Assembly (NCBI GenBank): GCA_019232905.1
Contig: JAFANA010000109.1
Span: 1-64,000, forward strand
Length of the DNA stretch: 64,000 bases
Reading direction: 5' to 3'
From: Vulcanimicrobiota bacterium
Lineage (GTDB): Bacteria; Vulcanimicrobiota; Vulcanimicrobiia; Vulcanimicrobiales; Vulcanimicrobiaceae
Shown here piece after piece: positions 34,215 to 43,144 of this stretch (position 1 is the stretch's first letter; each line of letters starts with the position of its first letter). Both the position numbers and the translations under genes were made by a program. The notes beneath the pieces are model-generated. The model ran no database searches, was not told the origin of the DNA, and worked only from the letters and a program-made list of their open reading frames with translations.

Positions 34215-37200
34215 TTGCGAGACTATCTACGGCCGCTGCAAGAGCGGGTCCTGATTTACGATGGCGCCATGGGCACGCAGCTCATGGCGCTCGATTTAAC
34301 GGCCGCCGATTTTGGCGGCGAGCGATATCTCGGATGTAACGAGGCGCTGGTTCTCACGCGCCCCGACGTCATCCGCACGATCCATACTGCGTACTTGGAA
34401 GCCGGCGCCGACGTCGTCGAAACCGATTCATTCACCGCGTCGCGTCTGAAGCTCGATGAGTACGATCTAGGCGAGAAGACGTACGAGATCAACCGCCGAG
34501 CCGCGGAGATCGCGCGCGACGCGTGCGACGCAATTGCGACGCCGGATTGGCCGCGCTTCGTTGCCGGTTCGATCGGCCCCACCGGGATGCTCGTCTCGTC
34601 GTCGGATCCGTCGCTTTCGAAGATTACCTTCGAAGAGCTTGCGGCGATCTACGGCGAACAGGCTCGCGCGCTCGTCGACGGCGGCGCCGACGTGCTGTTG
34701 CTCGAGACGATGCAAGACTTACTCGAGCTCAAAGCCGCGATCGCCGGGATCGTGCGCGAGTTCGATCGCGGTATGCGTCACGTCCCGATTCAAGCGCAGC
34801 CGACGTTGATTACCGAGGGGCGTATGCTGCTCGGCACGGACATTCGCGCGATCGCGGCAACGCTCGACGCGCTGCCGATCGACGTCATCGGTCTGAACTG
34901 TTCGACGGGTCCTTCGCAAATGCGCGACTCGCTGCGCTACCTCGCGGAAAACTCGCGCGCATACGTCAGCGTCATTCCGAACGCCGGACTGCCGTTGATG
35001 GGGCCGAAGGGCGAGACGATTTATCCCGAAACGCCGGATGAACTCGCGCGCGAACTGGCGGATTTCGTCAAGGAATTTCACGTCAATATCGTCGGCGGAT
35101 GCTGCGGCACGACGCCCGCGCACATCACCGCGTTGCGTAAGGCGGTTGAGGGCATTCCTTTTGACGCGAAGCGCGTCATGCCGCGTGACAGCGAAGGCGG
35201 CGGCCGTCCCGAATATGTCGCGTCGGCGATGACGGCGGTGACGCTCGAACAACAGCCGCGTCCGCTGCTGGTCGGCGAACGGATCAACAGTCAAGGCTCG
35301 CGCAGGATCAAACGGCTGCTTCTCGAGGACAACTACGACGAGATGATGCTCGTGGCGCGCGAGCAAGTCGAAGGCGGCGCGCACGTGCTCGACGTCTGCT
35401 GCGCGCTGACCGAACGAACGGACGAAGACGTGCAAATGCGCGAACTCGTTCGGCGTCTCGCGCAATCGGTCGAAGCGCCGCTGATGATCGATTCGACGGA
35501 GCCGCGCGTGATGCAAGTCGCGCTCGAGAATTATCCGGGCCGCGCGATCCTGAACTCGGTGCATTTGGAAGCGGGCCGCGCGAAGATGGACGTCGTCCTG
35601 CCGCTCGCCGTCGAACACGGCGCCGCGGTCGTCGCATTGACGATCGACGAAACCGGCATGGCCAAGACCGCTCAACGCAAACTCGAGGTCGCGAAGCGAA
35701 TCCACGATATTGTCGTCGGTGAGTACCGGCTGCCGCCGGGCGCGCTCATTTTCGATGATTTGACGTTCACCCTCGCGACGGGCGATGCGGAGTTTCTCAA
35801 CTCGGCGATCGAGACGATCGAAGGCATTCGGTTGATCAAGCGCGAGCTGCCGGGCGTCCTGACGTCGCTTGGCGTCTCCAACGTGTCGTTCGGCTTGAAA
35901 CCGGCGGCGCGCGCTGCGCTCAATTCGGTCTTTCTGCATCACTGCGTGCAAGCCGGACTCGATCTCGCGCTCGTCCACGCGAAAGAGATCACGCCGTACG
36001 CGGAGATCGATCCGGCGGTGCGCGAACTGTGCGACGATCTCGTCTTCAATCGCCGCCCCGACGCGCTCACCCGTTTCATCGAGCATTTCGAATCAGCCGT
36101 CCTTCAAACGGCTCAGGACGACACGGCCGGCGCGGAAGCCGAGTTGCCGATCGAGCAGCAGATTCACAATGCGATTCTGCGCCGGCGTAAAGACGGTATC
36201 GAAGCGAAGATCGACGTTGCGCTGCAAGGGCGTACGCCTGTCGCCGTGCTCAACGAGATTCTGTTGCCGGCGATGAAAGATGTCGGCGACAAGTTCGGCG
36301 CCGGCGAATTGATTCTGCCGTTCGTATTGCAGTCGGCCGAAGTAATGAAGAAGGCCGTCGCGCATCTCGAACAGTTCCTCGAGAAGAAGGAAGGCTCCAC
36401 CAAAGGTACCGTCGTCCTTGCAACGGTGTTCGGTGACGTGCACGACATCGGTAAGAATCTCGTCAACACGATTCTTACCAACAACGGCTACACCGTGCAC
36501 GATCTCGGCAAGCAAGTACCGATGAATACGATTCTCGAAAAGGCCGTGGAAGTCAAAGCCGACGCGATCGGCCTCTCCGCGCTGCTGGTTTCGACGAGTA
36601 AGCAGATGCCGATCTGCGTTCAAGAACAAGAGTCACGCGGGTTGAAGTTCCCGGTGATCGTCGGCGGCGCCGCGATCAATCGCGATTTCGGCCGGCGCAT
36701 CTCGCTCTTAGACGAAGGCGAACGATTCTTCGAACCGGGACTTTTCTATGCGAAAGACGCGTTCGAAGGCCTCGATATCATGGACCGTCTGACATCCGAT
36801 GGCGCAGCGCGCGTAGCGTTCGTGGACCAGATTCGCACCGAGGCGTTCGCGCAACGGGACCGCGCGCGTACGGCGGCGGTGCACGCTGCCGAAGCCCCGT
36901 CCGTTTCCGCCGTCAAGAGTGAGCTTGCCGATATCCCCGAGCCGCCGTTCTGGGGGCCGGAAACGCTGGAAACGATCGACGTCGCGGGACTGTGGCCGTG
37001 CTTCGACCTCAAGAGTCTTTACCGGTTGTCGTGGGGCGCGAGCAACACGAAGGGCGAAGCGTTTGAAGCGCTCGTGCGCGACGAGTTTCAACCGCGGTTG
37101 CACCGTTATCAGCAAGAAGCGGCCCGAGGCGGATTGCTCTTTCCCAAGGTTGCGTACGGGTACTTCCCGGCAGCGGGTGTCGGAAACGACGTCATCATCT

Positions 37201-37724
37201 ACGATCCGACGGACCGCTCGCGCGAAATCGCGCGCTTTCCGTTCACACGGCAAATCGGTGGCGACCATTTGTGTCTGGCCGATTATCTGCGCGAACCGCG
37301 CAACGGCGAAGGCATCGACGTCGTCGCCTTGCAAGTCGTTACGGTTGGAACGGAAGCTGCGCGACGCACGGAAGAACTACAAGCCAAAGGCGACTACAGC
37401 GAGTCGTATTTTCTCCATGGCTTTTCTGTGCAATCAGCGGAAGCGCTTGCAGAGTGGACACACCGTCGCATCCGTACCGAACTGCGGTTGGATCCGGAAC
37501 GGGGCAAACGCTATTCGTGGGGCTACGGTGCGTGCCCGGATCTCTCGCAACACGAGATTGCGTTCCGCGTTCTCGAAGCGACGGACCGCATCGGTGTCAC
37601 GTTGACCGAGGCATTCCAAATTGTCCCCGAACAATCGACCGCGGCAATTGTGATGCACCACCCGCGCGCCTCGTATTTTAACGCCGCCGCCGTGCGAGAG
37701 ACCGCAGGCGCCCTATCGTCCTGA
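34215..37724 (+). CDS. metH: Cobalamin-dependent methionine synthase
   Basis: Transfers a methyl group from 5-methyltetrahydrofolate through cobalamin to homocysteine. Domains in order: homocysteine/zinc domain (1-310, zinc cysteines in GLNCSTG and GGCCGT near 293-297), pterin domain (about 340-620), cap (about 645-720) and B12 domain with the lower-ligand motif DVHDIG (about 739-744). The C-terminal AdoMet activation domain (about 925-1165) contains RYSWGYGACPD. It is full length at 1169 residues. The TTG start follows the asparaginase stop directly. The dependence on B12 ties it to the btu and cobU genes in this window. Confidence 0.95.
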   Translation: MRDYLRPLQERVLIYDGAMGTQLMALDLTAADFGGERYLGCNEALVLTRPDVIRTIHTAYLEAGADVVETDSFTASRLKLDEYDLGEKTYEINRRAAEIARDACDAIATPDWPRFVAGSIGPTGMLVSSSDPSLSKITFEELAAIYGEQARALVDGGADVLLLETMQDLLELKAAIAGIVREFDRGMRHVPIQAQPTLITEGRMLLGTDIRAIAATLDALPIDVIGLNCSTGPSQMRDSLRYLAENSRAYVSVIPNAGLPLMGPKGETIYPETPDELARELADFVKEFHVNIVGGCCGTTPAHITALRKAVEGIPFDAKRVMPRDSEGGGRPEYVASAMTAVTLEQQPRPLLVGERINSQGSRRIKRLLLEDNYDEMMLVAREQVEGGAHVLDVCCALTERTDEDVQMRELVRRLAQSVEAPLMIDSTEPRVMQVALENYPGRAILNSVHLEAGRAKMDVVLPLAVEHGAAVVALTIDETGMAKTAQRKLEVAKRIHDIVVGEYRLPPGALIFDDLTFTLATGDAEFLNSAIETIEGIRLIKRELPGVLTSLGVSNVSFGLKPAARAALNSVFLHHCVQAGLDLALVHAKEITPYAEIDPAVRELCDDLVFNRRPDALTRFIEHFESAVLQTAQDDTAGAEAELPIEQQIHNAILRRRKDGIEAKIDVALQGRTPVAVLNEILLPAMKDVGDKFGAGELILPFVLQSAEVMKKAVAHLEQFLEKKEGSTKGTVVLATVFGDVHDIGKNLVNTILTNNGYTVHDLGKQVPMNTILEKAVEVKADAIGLSALLVSTSKQMPICVQEQESRGLKFPVIVGGAAINRDFGRRISLLDEGERFFEPGLFYAKDAFEGLDIMDRLTSDGAARVAFVDQIRTEAFAQRDRARTAAVHAAEAPSVSAVKSELADIPEPPFWGPETLETIDVAGLWPCFDLKSLYRLSWGASNTKGEAFEALVRDEFQPRLHRYQQEAARGGLLFPKVAYGYFPAAGVGNDVIIYDPTDRSREIARFPFTRQIGGDHLCLADYLREPRNGEGIDVVALQVVTVGTEAARRTEELQAKGDYSESYFLHGFSVQSAEALAEWTHRRIRTELRLDPERGKRYSWGYGACPDLSQHEIAFRVLEATDRIGVTLTEAFQIVPEQSTAAIVMHHPRASYFNAAAVRETAGALSS

Positions 37725-37773
37725 GCTAAGGGGCCGTAGGCGCGTAGTCGAAGGATCGCGAACCAGGCGGGCC

Positions 37774-38667
37774 ATGGTGATTCGCGCGGTTCTTTTGGCT
37801 CTGCTATGGCTCGTGGGTATTGCCTTTGCGACGTATTGGTTTATCCGCGTACGGCGCAGCGACGGATTTCGAATGCCGAGCTGGCTCGAAACCGGCATCG
37901 GGTTCCTGACCAATTTCCTGGACACGCTCGGGATCGGATCGTTTGCCCCGACGACATCGCTCTTCAAGTTTTTCAAGCTCGTTCCGGACGAAAGAATTCC
38001 GGGAACCCTCAACATCGGTCATGCACTTCCTACGGTCGTTGAAGCGCTTGCCTTCATCGCGATCGTTAAAGTCGATCCATTGACGCTCGTCGCGCTTATC
38101 GTAGCCGCGGTGCTGGGCGCATGGCTAGGCGCTGGTCTCGTTTCGCGCTGGCCGCGCCGGTACGTTCAGATTGGAATGGGCGGAGCATTGCTCGTAGCGG
38201 CCGTGTTGTTCGTTATGAAGAACTTAAACGTGCTCAGCGAAAGTGGTTCGGCGCTCGGTTTAACCGGGTCGACGCTCGCGCTCGGCGTCGTTATTAATTT
38301 CTGCCTCGGTGCGCTTATGACGATTGGTATCGGTCTGTATGCACCGGCAATGATCATGGTTGGACTTCTTGGAATGGATCCGAAGTCCGCATTTCCGATC
38401 ATGATGGGCTCGTGCGCGTTTCTCATGCCGGCGGCGAGCATTCGATTCATTAGGTTCGACGCTTATTCGCTCAAAGCCGCACTCGGGCTTACCCTTGGTG
38501 GTATTCCCGGCGTGCTCATAGCTGCCTATATCGTGCACTCTTTACCAATTACGGCTGTGCGTTGGCTAGTTATCATCGTCGTGCTCTATGCCGCGTTTTC
38601 GATGTTGCGTTCCGCTTTCAACGAGCGTCGCGCGATACCGGGAGAAGCCGCCGAAGTCCACGGCTGA
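37774..38667 (+). CDS. TauE/SafE (TSUP) family membrane exporter
   Basis: Predicted sulfite/organosulfonate or general anion exporter. The 297-residue protein has about 8 membrane segments; the first half (FLDTLGIGSFAPTTSLFKF) and the second half (CLGALMTIGIGLYAPAMIMVGLLGMDPKSAFPIMMGS) repeat the G.G...P pattern typical of the family. Its position behind cysK-ansA-metH would suit sulfur handling, but 49 bases and no clear terminator separate them. Its stop overlaps the start of the next gene (TGATG). Confidence 0.88.
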   Translation: MVIRAVLLALLWLVGIAFATYWFIRVRRSDGFRMPSWLETGIGFLTNFLDTLGIGSFAPTTSLFKFFKLVPDERIPGTLNIGHALPTVVEALAFIAIVKVDPLTLVALIVAAVLGAWLGAGLVSRWPRRYVQIGMGGALLVAAVLFVMKNLNVLSESGSALGLTGSTLALGVVINFCLGALMTIGIGLYAPAMIMVGLLGMDPKSAFPIMMGSCAFLMPAASIRFIRFDAYSLKAALGLTLGGIPGVLIAAYIVHSLPITAVRWLVIIVVLYAAFSMLRSAFNERRAIPGEAAEVHG

Positions 38668-39473
38668 TGATCTTTGCGGTCGTGCTTGCAGCGCAGACGG
38701 CGAGTCCGAGTCCGCCGCCTATCGATGCGCATGACCTCTACGTCGCGGCGATTCGCGCAATGAGCGATCTGCCGCAGCCTTCGTACGTAACGTATCGCCT
38801 CGTGGGCGAGAACGACGGCATGCAGGTCGGTCTTACCGTGATCGACGGAAATCTCTGGTTAGGTATGAGCAACGGCGGCGAGCCGTCGGATTGGTCGGTG
38901 CGGCATCGCACGTTCGACTATAAGAGCATCGTCACCGACGCGAGCACGGGAAAAGAATACGCCACAGCTCGTTCGTTTTTCGATCCGACGTGGTATGGGA
39001 CTGAACGCGCGCTTCGTCTTGGAATGTTGAACTCGCAAGATCCCGCCGCTCCGCATCGCACGGAGGAAGATCCGACGCCTCCCCCGGGTCCAACGCTTCG
39101 AACGATTGCCGTCACGACCGTGATGAGCCCGTCTATCTACAACGTCGAGGACCGTGGACCCGCAACGTGCGCGAACGGTGACCCGGGACGCGCGTTGCAC
39201 CTGTGGTCTCGCGCGCGCAACGTCATGCATCAGCTCTCCGACGTCACGATCGATCTATCGTCGATGCAATTTTGTACGATGCGCTACTCGGTTGCCGATA
39301 CGTTCGGTTACCACGGCATCGTCGAGCAACACTTTGCAAACGTCGGCGGCTACTGGATGCAAACCGACGGTCTGCTCGACGGGACGCTCCGGTTCATGGG
39401 CGTCGCGATGCACCACGGCATCTGGCGCTACAGGCTCACCGATATGCGGTTCCCACAGCATCTTTCGATTTAG
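38667..39473 (+). CDS. Unknown exported protein, 268 residues
   Basis: ATG 38667 overlaps the stop of the TauE/SafE gene. A short leader (IFAVVLAAQTASPSPPP) is followed by an alpha/beta domain (DAHDLYVAAIRAMSDLPQPSYVTYRL) and a beta-rich remainder with a Cys pair (GPATCANG and MQFCTMRY). Similar short-leader proteins with AMSDLPQP-type starts seem common in this lineage, but I cannot name the family. It converges on the coiled-coil gene with a 4-base overlap. Confidence 0.65.
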   Translation: MIFAVVLAAQTASPSPPPIDAHDLYVAAIRAMSDLPQPSYVTYRLVGENDGMQVGLTVIDGNLWLGMSNGGEPSDWSVRHRTFDYKSIVTDASTGKEYATARSFFDPTWYGTERALRLGMLNSQDPAAPHRTEEDPTPPPGPTLRTIAVTTVMSPSIYNVEDRGPATCANGDPGRALHLWSRARNVMHQLSDVTIDLSSMQFCTMRYSVADTFGYHGIVEQHFANVGGYWMQTDGLLDGTLRFMGVAMHHGIWRYRLTDMRFPQHLSI

Positions 39474-39760
39474 CGAACGACGAACCGCTGCACGATCGGT
39501 AGCAGAATCGAGGCGACCATGAGCCCAACGCGCCACATAGAGGTTCGATCCATTCGCTGTTCGATGCGCACAAAGCGCGCATCGACTTGAGAAAAACGCG
39601 TATCGACCTGAGCGAAGCGCTCGTCGATGCGAGCGAAGCCCGCGCCCATGCGGGTCTCCAAACTGCCCAGCCGCTGCTCGACAGTGCCGAGGTGGTGGTT
39701 GATCTGCTCGTAGGCTCCCTCGAGGTGAGCCATGCGAATTTCGAGGGCTTGCGCGCTCAT
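39470..39760 (-). CDS. Coiled-coil protein with C-terminal membrane anchor (copy 1)
   Basis: The start ATG 39760 is chosen because the paralogue at 40.1-40.3 kb begins with the same MSA.ALE.RMAHLEGAYEQINH. The roughly 96-residue product is a long coiled coil with repeated [F]AxxDxRF units (ARIDERF, AQVDTRF, SQVDARF) and a C-terminal hydrophobic anchor (VGLMVASILLPIV). It has one or two more seven-residue units than the second copy. It resembles DUF1640/hemolysin-XhlA-like small tail-anchored coiled-coil proteins. Function unknown. Confidence 0.65.
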   Translation of the reverse strand: MSAQALEIRMAHLEGAYEQINHHLGTVEQRLGSLETRMGAGFARIDERFAQVDTRFSQVDARFVRIEQRMDRTSMWRVGLMVASILLPIVQRFVVR

Positions 39761-39826
39761 TGCATTGACTCTATCACCCAGTCGATACCGTCGACTAGAC
39801 ACAAGGAATGGGGGCTTGACTGATGC

Positions 39827-40075
39827 ATCCGTCGCGCCGTCGCTCGCGCGCTTGCGGGAAATCCGTCAGTGTTGCTTGCCGACGAACCGACCGGGAATCT
39901 GGACACGGTGAACGGCGATGCCGTCATGGAGCTGCTTGCCGAGCTTCATCAAGGCGGGTCGACGATCGTTATGGCGACGCACGATCGCCGCTTTGCGAAA
40001 TACGCTAAGCGAACGATCGGATTACTCGATGAAGGCTCGCCGAAATCCGAAGCGCTTGCGGAAGCGTACTTGTAA
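39827..40075 (+). pseudogene. Truncated ABC transporter ATPase remnant
   Basis: The translated frame RRAVARALAGNPSVLLADEPTGNLDT gives the end of the signature helix, Walker B, D-loop and, further on, the H-loop (STIVMATHD) of a LolD/MacB-type ABC ATPase. The Walker A half and the signature LSGGQ itself are missing. It stops at 40075 after 83 codons. It lies exactly between the two paralogous coiled-coil genes, so it is probably the 3' remnant of a gene deleted by recombination or duplication there. Confidence 0.8.
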
Positions 40076-40076
40076 A

Positions 40077-40325
40077 CTAGTGGGCGACGAAACGTTCCAC
40101 GATTGTGAGCAGAATCGAAACGACGAGAACGCCGATGATCCACATGAATCGCTGGTCGAATCTGGACTCAAGACGTGTGAAGCACTCATCGACTCGGGCG
40201 AAGCCCGTATCGACGCGAACCTCCAAGGCCGCGAGGCGTTGTTCTACGGTGCCGAGGCGATGGTTGATTTGTTCGTAAGCGCCTTCGAGGTGGGCCATCC
40301 GAACTTCCAGGGCGTGCGCGCTCAT
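40077..40325 (-). CDS. Coiled-coil protein with C-terminal membrane anchor (copy 2)
   Basis: The 82-residue paralogue of the 39.5-39.8 kb gene: both start MSA.ALE.RMAHLEGAYEQINH.LGTVEQRL and end in a membrane anchor (here IIGVLVVSILLTIV) followed by ERFVAH. DNA similarity continues a short way upstream of the start codon (GACTCTATCAC in both). It has fewer coiled-coil repeats than copy 1. Function unknown. Confidence 0.65.
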   Translation of the reverse strand: MSAHALEVRMAHLEGAYEQINHRLGTVEQRLAALEVRVDTGFARVDECFTRLESRFDQRFMWIIGVLVVSILLTIVERFVAH

Positions 40326-40488
40326 TACAGCGACTCTATCACGCGCGGCGTGAAGAAATCTAGAGGCTCGCTTCTGGGCCCGCCTAGCATCCCCTCAATC
40401 GCATTCGATTCCCCGTCTGCGTGCTAGCATCGAAGTGCGGGTGATGTAAAAACTCGCACGGACGCGCTCGCTATTGAGAGGTGTACTG

Positions 40489-41337
40489 ATGGCGTTACCG
40501 CATTTAGCGCGGCGTTTTTTCTGCGTCTCTTTTGCACTTATGCTTGCCGCGTGTTCCGGATCGAAAACGTATGTGCCCGCCGGCCCGCAAATGGCACCGC
40601 AAGCCGTACAACCGCTTTCGTCGGCAGAAGCGGTGACTGAAGAATTGCAGCCCGATGCGGGCACGAGCGGGCCGATTGTTTATATTTGCGATACCAACAC
40701 GAAGTTGTGGACGGTAAACATCGCCACAAAGACGGTTCATTTCGTCGGATACTTACATGCGCAATTGACGGACATCGGGTTCGATCCCGTCAATCATGTA
40801 CTCTACGGTATCGATTTCTATAGTTTCTATCGGGTGAGCACGACGACCGGACGCGCGACGTTCATCGGGTCGCTTGGCATCACCGACGCAAATGCGCTCG
40901 TCTTTGACGCGCATGGCCGTGGTTATACAAAAGGTTTTAGAGATACGTCGCTCTATGCCATCAATAATGTTGCGACCGGGCACGTTACGAGTCTCGGTTC
41001 CACGGGAGCGTGGGAGTCGGCAGGCGATTTGACTTTCTACGACGGCCAGCTCGTGCTCTCGGGATTTACCGGACCAGATCCTTACGGCCTTGACTCGCTG
41101 GTGTTCTTGAATCGCTCCAACGGCGCCGTTTTAGGTGTGCATCCAACGAACCTGTCGCTGCTCTACGGCCTCGTTGCGACAGCGCCGGGCGTAATGTATG
41201 GTTTCGCGAACACGAGCCTCTACCGGATATTCCCCACTGCATCCACGACTGCGGGGCGCACAGTCCTCTTGAAAAATTTAGCATCCGAGGGCGTCCAACA
41301 AATAACGGGCTCGGCCTACAACGGCTATTATCAATAG
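40489..41337 (+). CDS. Lipoprotein, probably beta-propeller-like
   Basis: ATG 40489 follows GAGAGG and gives a lipoprotein leader (RRFFCVSFALMLAAC, lipobox LAAC). The mature part (about 260 residues) contains repeated units of the type YICDTNTKLWTVNIATKTV, LYGIDFYSFYRVSTTTG and LYAINNVATGHV. Each is about 40-45 residues with a small-x-L-(Y/W)-x-[IV] core and resembles degenerate propeller repeats. Ligand unknown. It converges on the sigma factor gene with a 7-base overlap. Confidence 0.7.
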   Translation: MALPHLARRFFCVSFALMLAACSGSKTYVPAGPQMAPQAVQPLSSAEAVTEELQPDAGTSGPIVYICDTNTKLWTVNIATKTVHFVGYLHAQLTDIGFDPVNHVLYGIDFYSFYRVSTTTGRATFIGSLGITDANALVFDAHGRGYTKGFRDTSLYAINNVATGHVTSLGSTGAWESAGDLTFYDGQLVLSGFTGPDPYGLDSLVFLNRSNGAVLGVHPTNLSLLYGLVATAPGVMYGFANTSLYRIFPTASTTAGRTVLLKNLASEGVQQITGSAYNGYYQ

Positions 41338-42245
41338 GAGCGCGAGAAACGCGCATCGGCGGCAATGTACGATACGTAGCGAAAATCGCGAATCCGGGCG
41401 ATTTTACCCCTGCTCGATTCAATGAGGATAAAGTAAGCCGGTAGAGTACCGGATGCCGGATTGAAGATCGCGATAGCGGGAATTCCATCGACGACGCCCG
41501 CTTCCGCGCGGAGGTCTTCGGTTGCGAGGATCTCGGCGTAACGGTCGTAGTAGCCCGCGTCCGACACGCGCCGCTGGAAGCGTGAGACAATGTCGAGGCG
41601 TGCTTCCTCGGCCAGCAGTGCGCGAAGACCGTCCCAGTTGCGATCGTTGAAGAGCCGCACGTACTGTTGGAGCATCGCGTGCGCTTCGGCAGATACGGGC
41701 TTCGCCGGATGGGCAAGCGATGGAATCGGGGTGCGCATAACGTTGGTGCGCGCCCTCGATAGCGCAGCCTTCACGGCGCCGATGCTCGTTCCCATCGTCG
41801 CCGCCGTATCCTCGAGCGATTGTCCGAGGACGTCTTTGAGAATGATCGCGCTGCGCTGCACCGGCGGAAGTTCGAGAAATACCGCGAGCGCCGCTTCCAC
41901 GAGCTCGGGATCGACTCCGGACTCTTCGGGTTCGGCTCGATCCGGGACGTCGGGAACGACGTCTACGTGTTTGCGTTCGTAGCGTTTCAAAAAGTCCATA
42001 GCAGTGTTGTGTGCGATCCTGAAAAGCCATGGTCGCAAGTTCGGAGGCTCGATCATTTGACCAAGCGCGTAATATGCTTTCGCGAGCGTCTCTTGAACGA
42101 CGTCCTCGCCGTCTAGAACGGAACCCGTCATGCGAGCGCAATAGCGATGGAGCTCGGGACGAAGCTCGTCCACAAGCTCCATGAACGCATTGCGCGCGTC
42201 CATCATCGCGGGTAAAAGTGCACCCGTCTCGCGATCCATCTCCAT
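41331..42245 (-). CDS. ECF sigma factor with C-terminal SnoaL-like domain
   Basis: RNA polymerase sigma factor of the ECF class. Region 2 (about 15-85: YCARMTGSVLDGEDVVQETLAKAYYAL, then PWLFRIAHNTAMDFLKR) and region 4 (about 115-165: LPPVQRSAIILKDVLGQSLEDTAATMGTSIGAVKAALSRAR) are clear. From about residue 190 a SnoaL/NTF2-like domain follows (YVRLFNDRNWDGLRALLAEEARLDIV), as in ECF groups that carry SnoaL extensions and are often not paired with a classical anti-sigma factor. The extension may regulate activity. No anti-sigma gene adjoins it; a DUF899 gene lies upstream in the same orientation. Confidence 0.9.
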   Translation of the reverse strand: MEMDRETGALLPAMMDARNAFMELVDELRPELHRYCARMTGSVLDGEDVVQETLAKAYYALGQMIEPPNLRPWLFRIAHNTAMDFLKRYERKHVDVVPDVPDRAEPEESGVDPELVEAALAVFLELPPVQRSAIILKDVLGQSLEDTAATMGTSIGAVKAALSRARTNVMRTPIPSLAHPAKPVSAEAHAMLQQYVRLFNDRNWDGLRALLAEEARLDIVSRFQRRVSDAGYYDRYAEILATEDLRAEAGVVDGIPAIAIFNPASGTLPAYFILIESSRGKIARIRDFRYVSYIAADARFSRSY

Positions 42246-42325
42246 AATAGAAAGCCAAGGGCGATCGCGCCCGGCGTCAACAACTCCTCGACGGGGACGC
42301 CGAAAATGTGAGCGAGCACCAGCAT
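42203..42325 (-). pseudogene. Possible remnant of an XRE-type regulator
   Basis: The 84 bases between the DUF899 gene and the sigma factor gene, read on the minus strand, encode MLVLAHIFGVPVEELLTPG. This looks like the last helix and hinge of an XRE/Cro HTH domain (typical end: A..IF.VsVEELF). The frame continues into the sigma factor gene and stops at 42203. No HTH upstream is left, so it would be a remnant. The similarity is short and could be chance. Confidence 0.25.
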
Positions 42326-42329
42326 AGCG

Positions 42330-43076
42330 TCACCGCGCGGCGCCTAAGGTTTGCTGCGCGGCATCGACGACGTCGCTCCATCTCGAATCCGTTGCCGGCT
42401 GCTCGTACGAGTCGTGCCAGTTCCACCACTTATAAGGTTCGGTTTGCGGGTAGCCTGCCGGCGAATCTTCCCACAGCTCCTGACGTCCGAGCGGCGTAAT
42501 ATCGAGATAGCTCCACGTGCTTCCCATCGCTTCGTCTCCGCGGTTGTTGATGAAGTACGTGCGGAAGATGCGGTCGCCGTCACGGAAGAAAACGTTTGTA
42601 CCGTGCCACTCATCGACGCCGAAGTCTTTGTCGAAATCGTCCGTTATCGTATACCACGGCATTTTCCAGTCCATCCGCGCTTTCAGCCGCGCGATGTCTG
42701 CTTGAGGCGCGCGAGAAACGTAGGCCAACGTGGTGTCGCGCGCATTGAGGTGCGCGAGGTGCGCCACTTGATCCGCGCCGAGGGAACAGCCGCGGCACGC
42801 GTGATCCGGCCAGCCATAAACGCCCGGCTCGAAGAACGCGCGATAGATGATCAGTTGCCGCCGTCCTTCGAAAAGGTCGAGCAAGCGCACGCGTCCGCTA
42901 GGACCGTCGAACACGTAGTTTTTCTCCACTTCGACCCACGGCATGCGCCGGCGTTCGGCGGCCAGTGCGTCGCGGGCGCGCGTCTGCGCCTTTTCCTTCA
43001 CGAGCAGTTGTTGCCGTGTAGCCTCCCACTCGCTTGCCGAAACGATCGGCGGGGTGTTCATCTTTTGAGCAGTCAT
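42330..43076 (-). CDS. DUF899 thioredoxin-like family protein
   Basis: ATG 43076 is preceded by GGAG at 7 bases. The 248-residue protein matches DUF899 (PF05988): W....LL.KEKA.TR..DALAAERRRMPWV.VEK.Y.FDGP.G...L.DLF.GR.QLI.Y, then FEPGVYGWPDHACRGCS with the Cys pair CRGC, and YIDITPLGRQELWEDSPAG-like ending. The fold is thioredoxin-like and the CxxC-type pair may be redox active, but the role is not established. It heads or follows the minus-strand cfa operon (68 bases downstream of cfa). Confidence 0.85.
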   Translation of the reverse strand: MTAQKMNTPPIVSASEWEATRQQLLVKEKAQTRARDALAAERRRMPWVEVEKNYVFDGPSGRVRLLDLFEGRRQLIIYRAFFEPGVYGWPDHACRGCSLGADQVAHLAHLNARDTTLAYVSRAPQADIARLKARMDWKMPWYTITDDFDKDFGVDEWHGTNVFFRDGDRIFRTYFINNRGDEAMGSTWSYLDITPLGRQELWEDSPAGYPQTEPYKWWNWHDSYEQPATDSRWSDVVDAAQQTLGAAR

Positions 43077-43144
43077 CGCTAGTCTCCATGAGCGTTTTCG
43101 TAGACTGATAGAAAGACGAACGGAAAACCTCAAAAGATACGGGT

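Noticed and set aside
34719-36086. 455-codon minus-strand open frame inside metH
   Set aside because: Antisense shadow of a full-length metH with complete domains.
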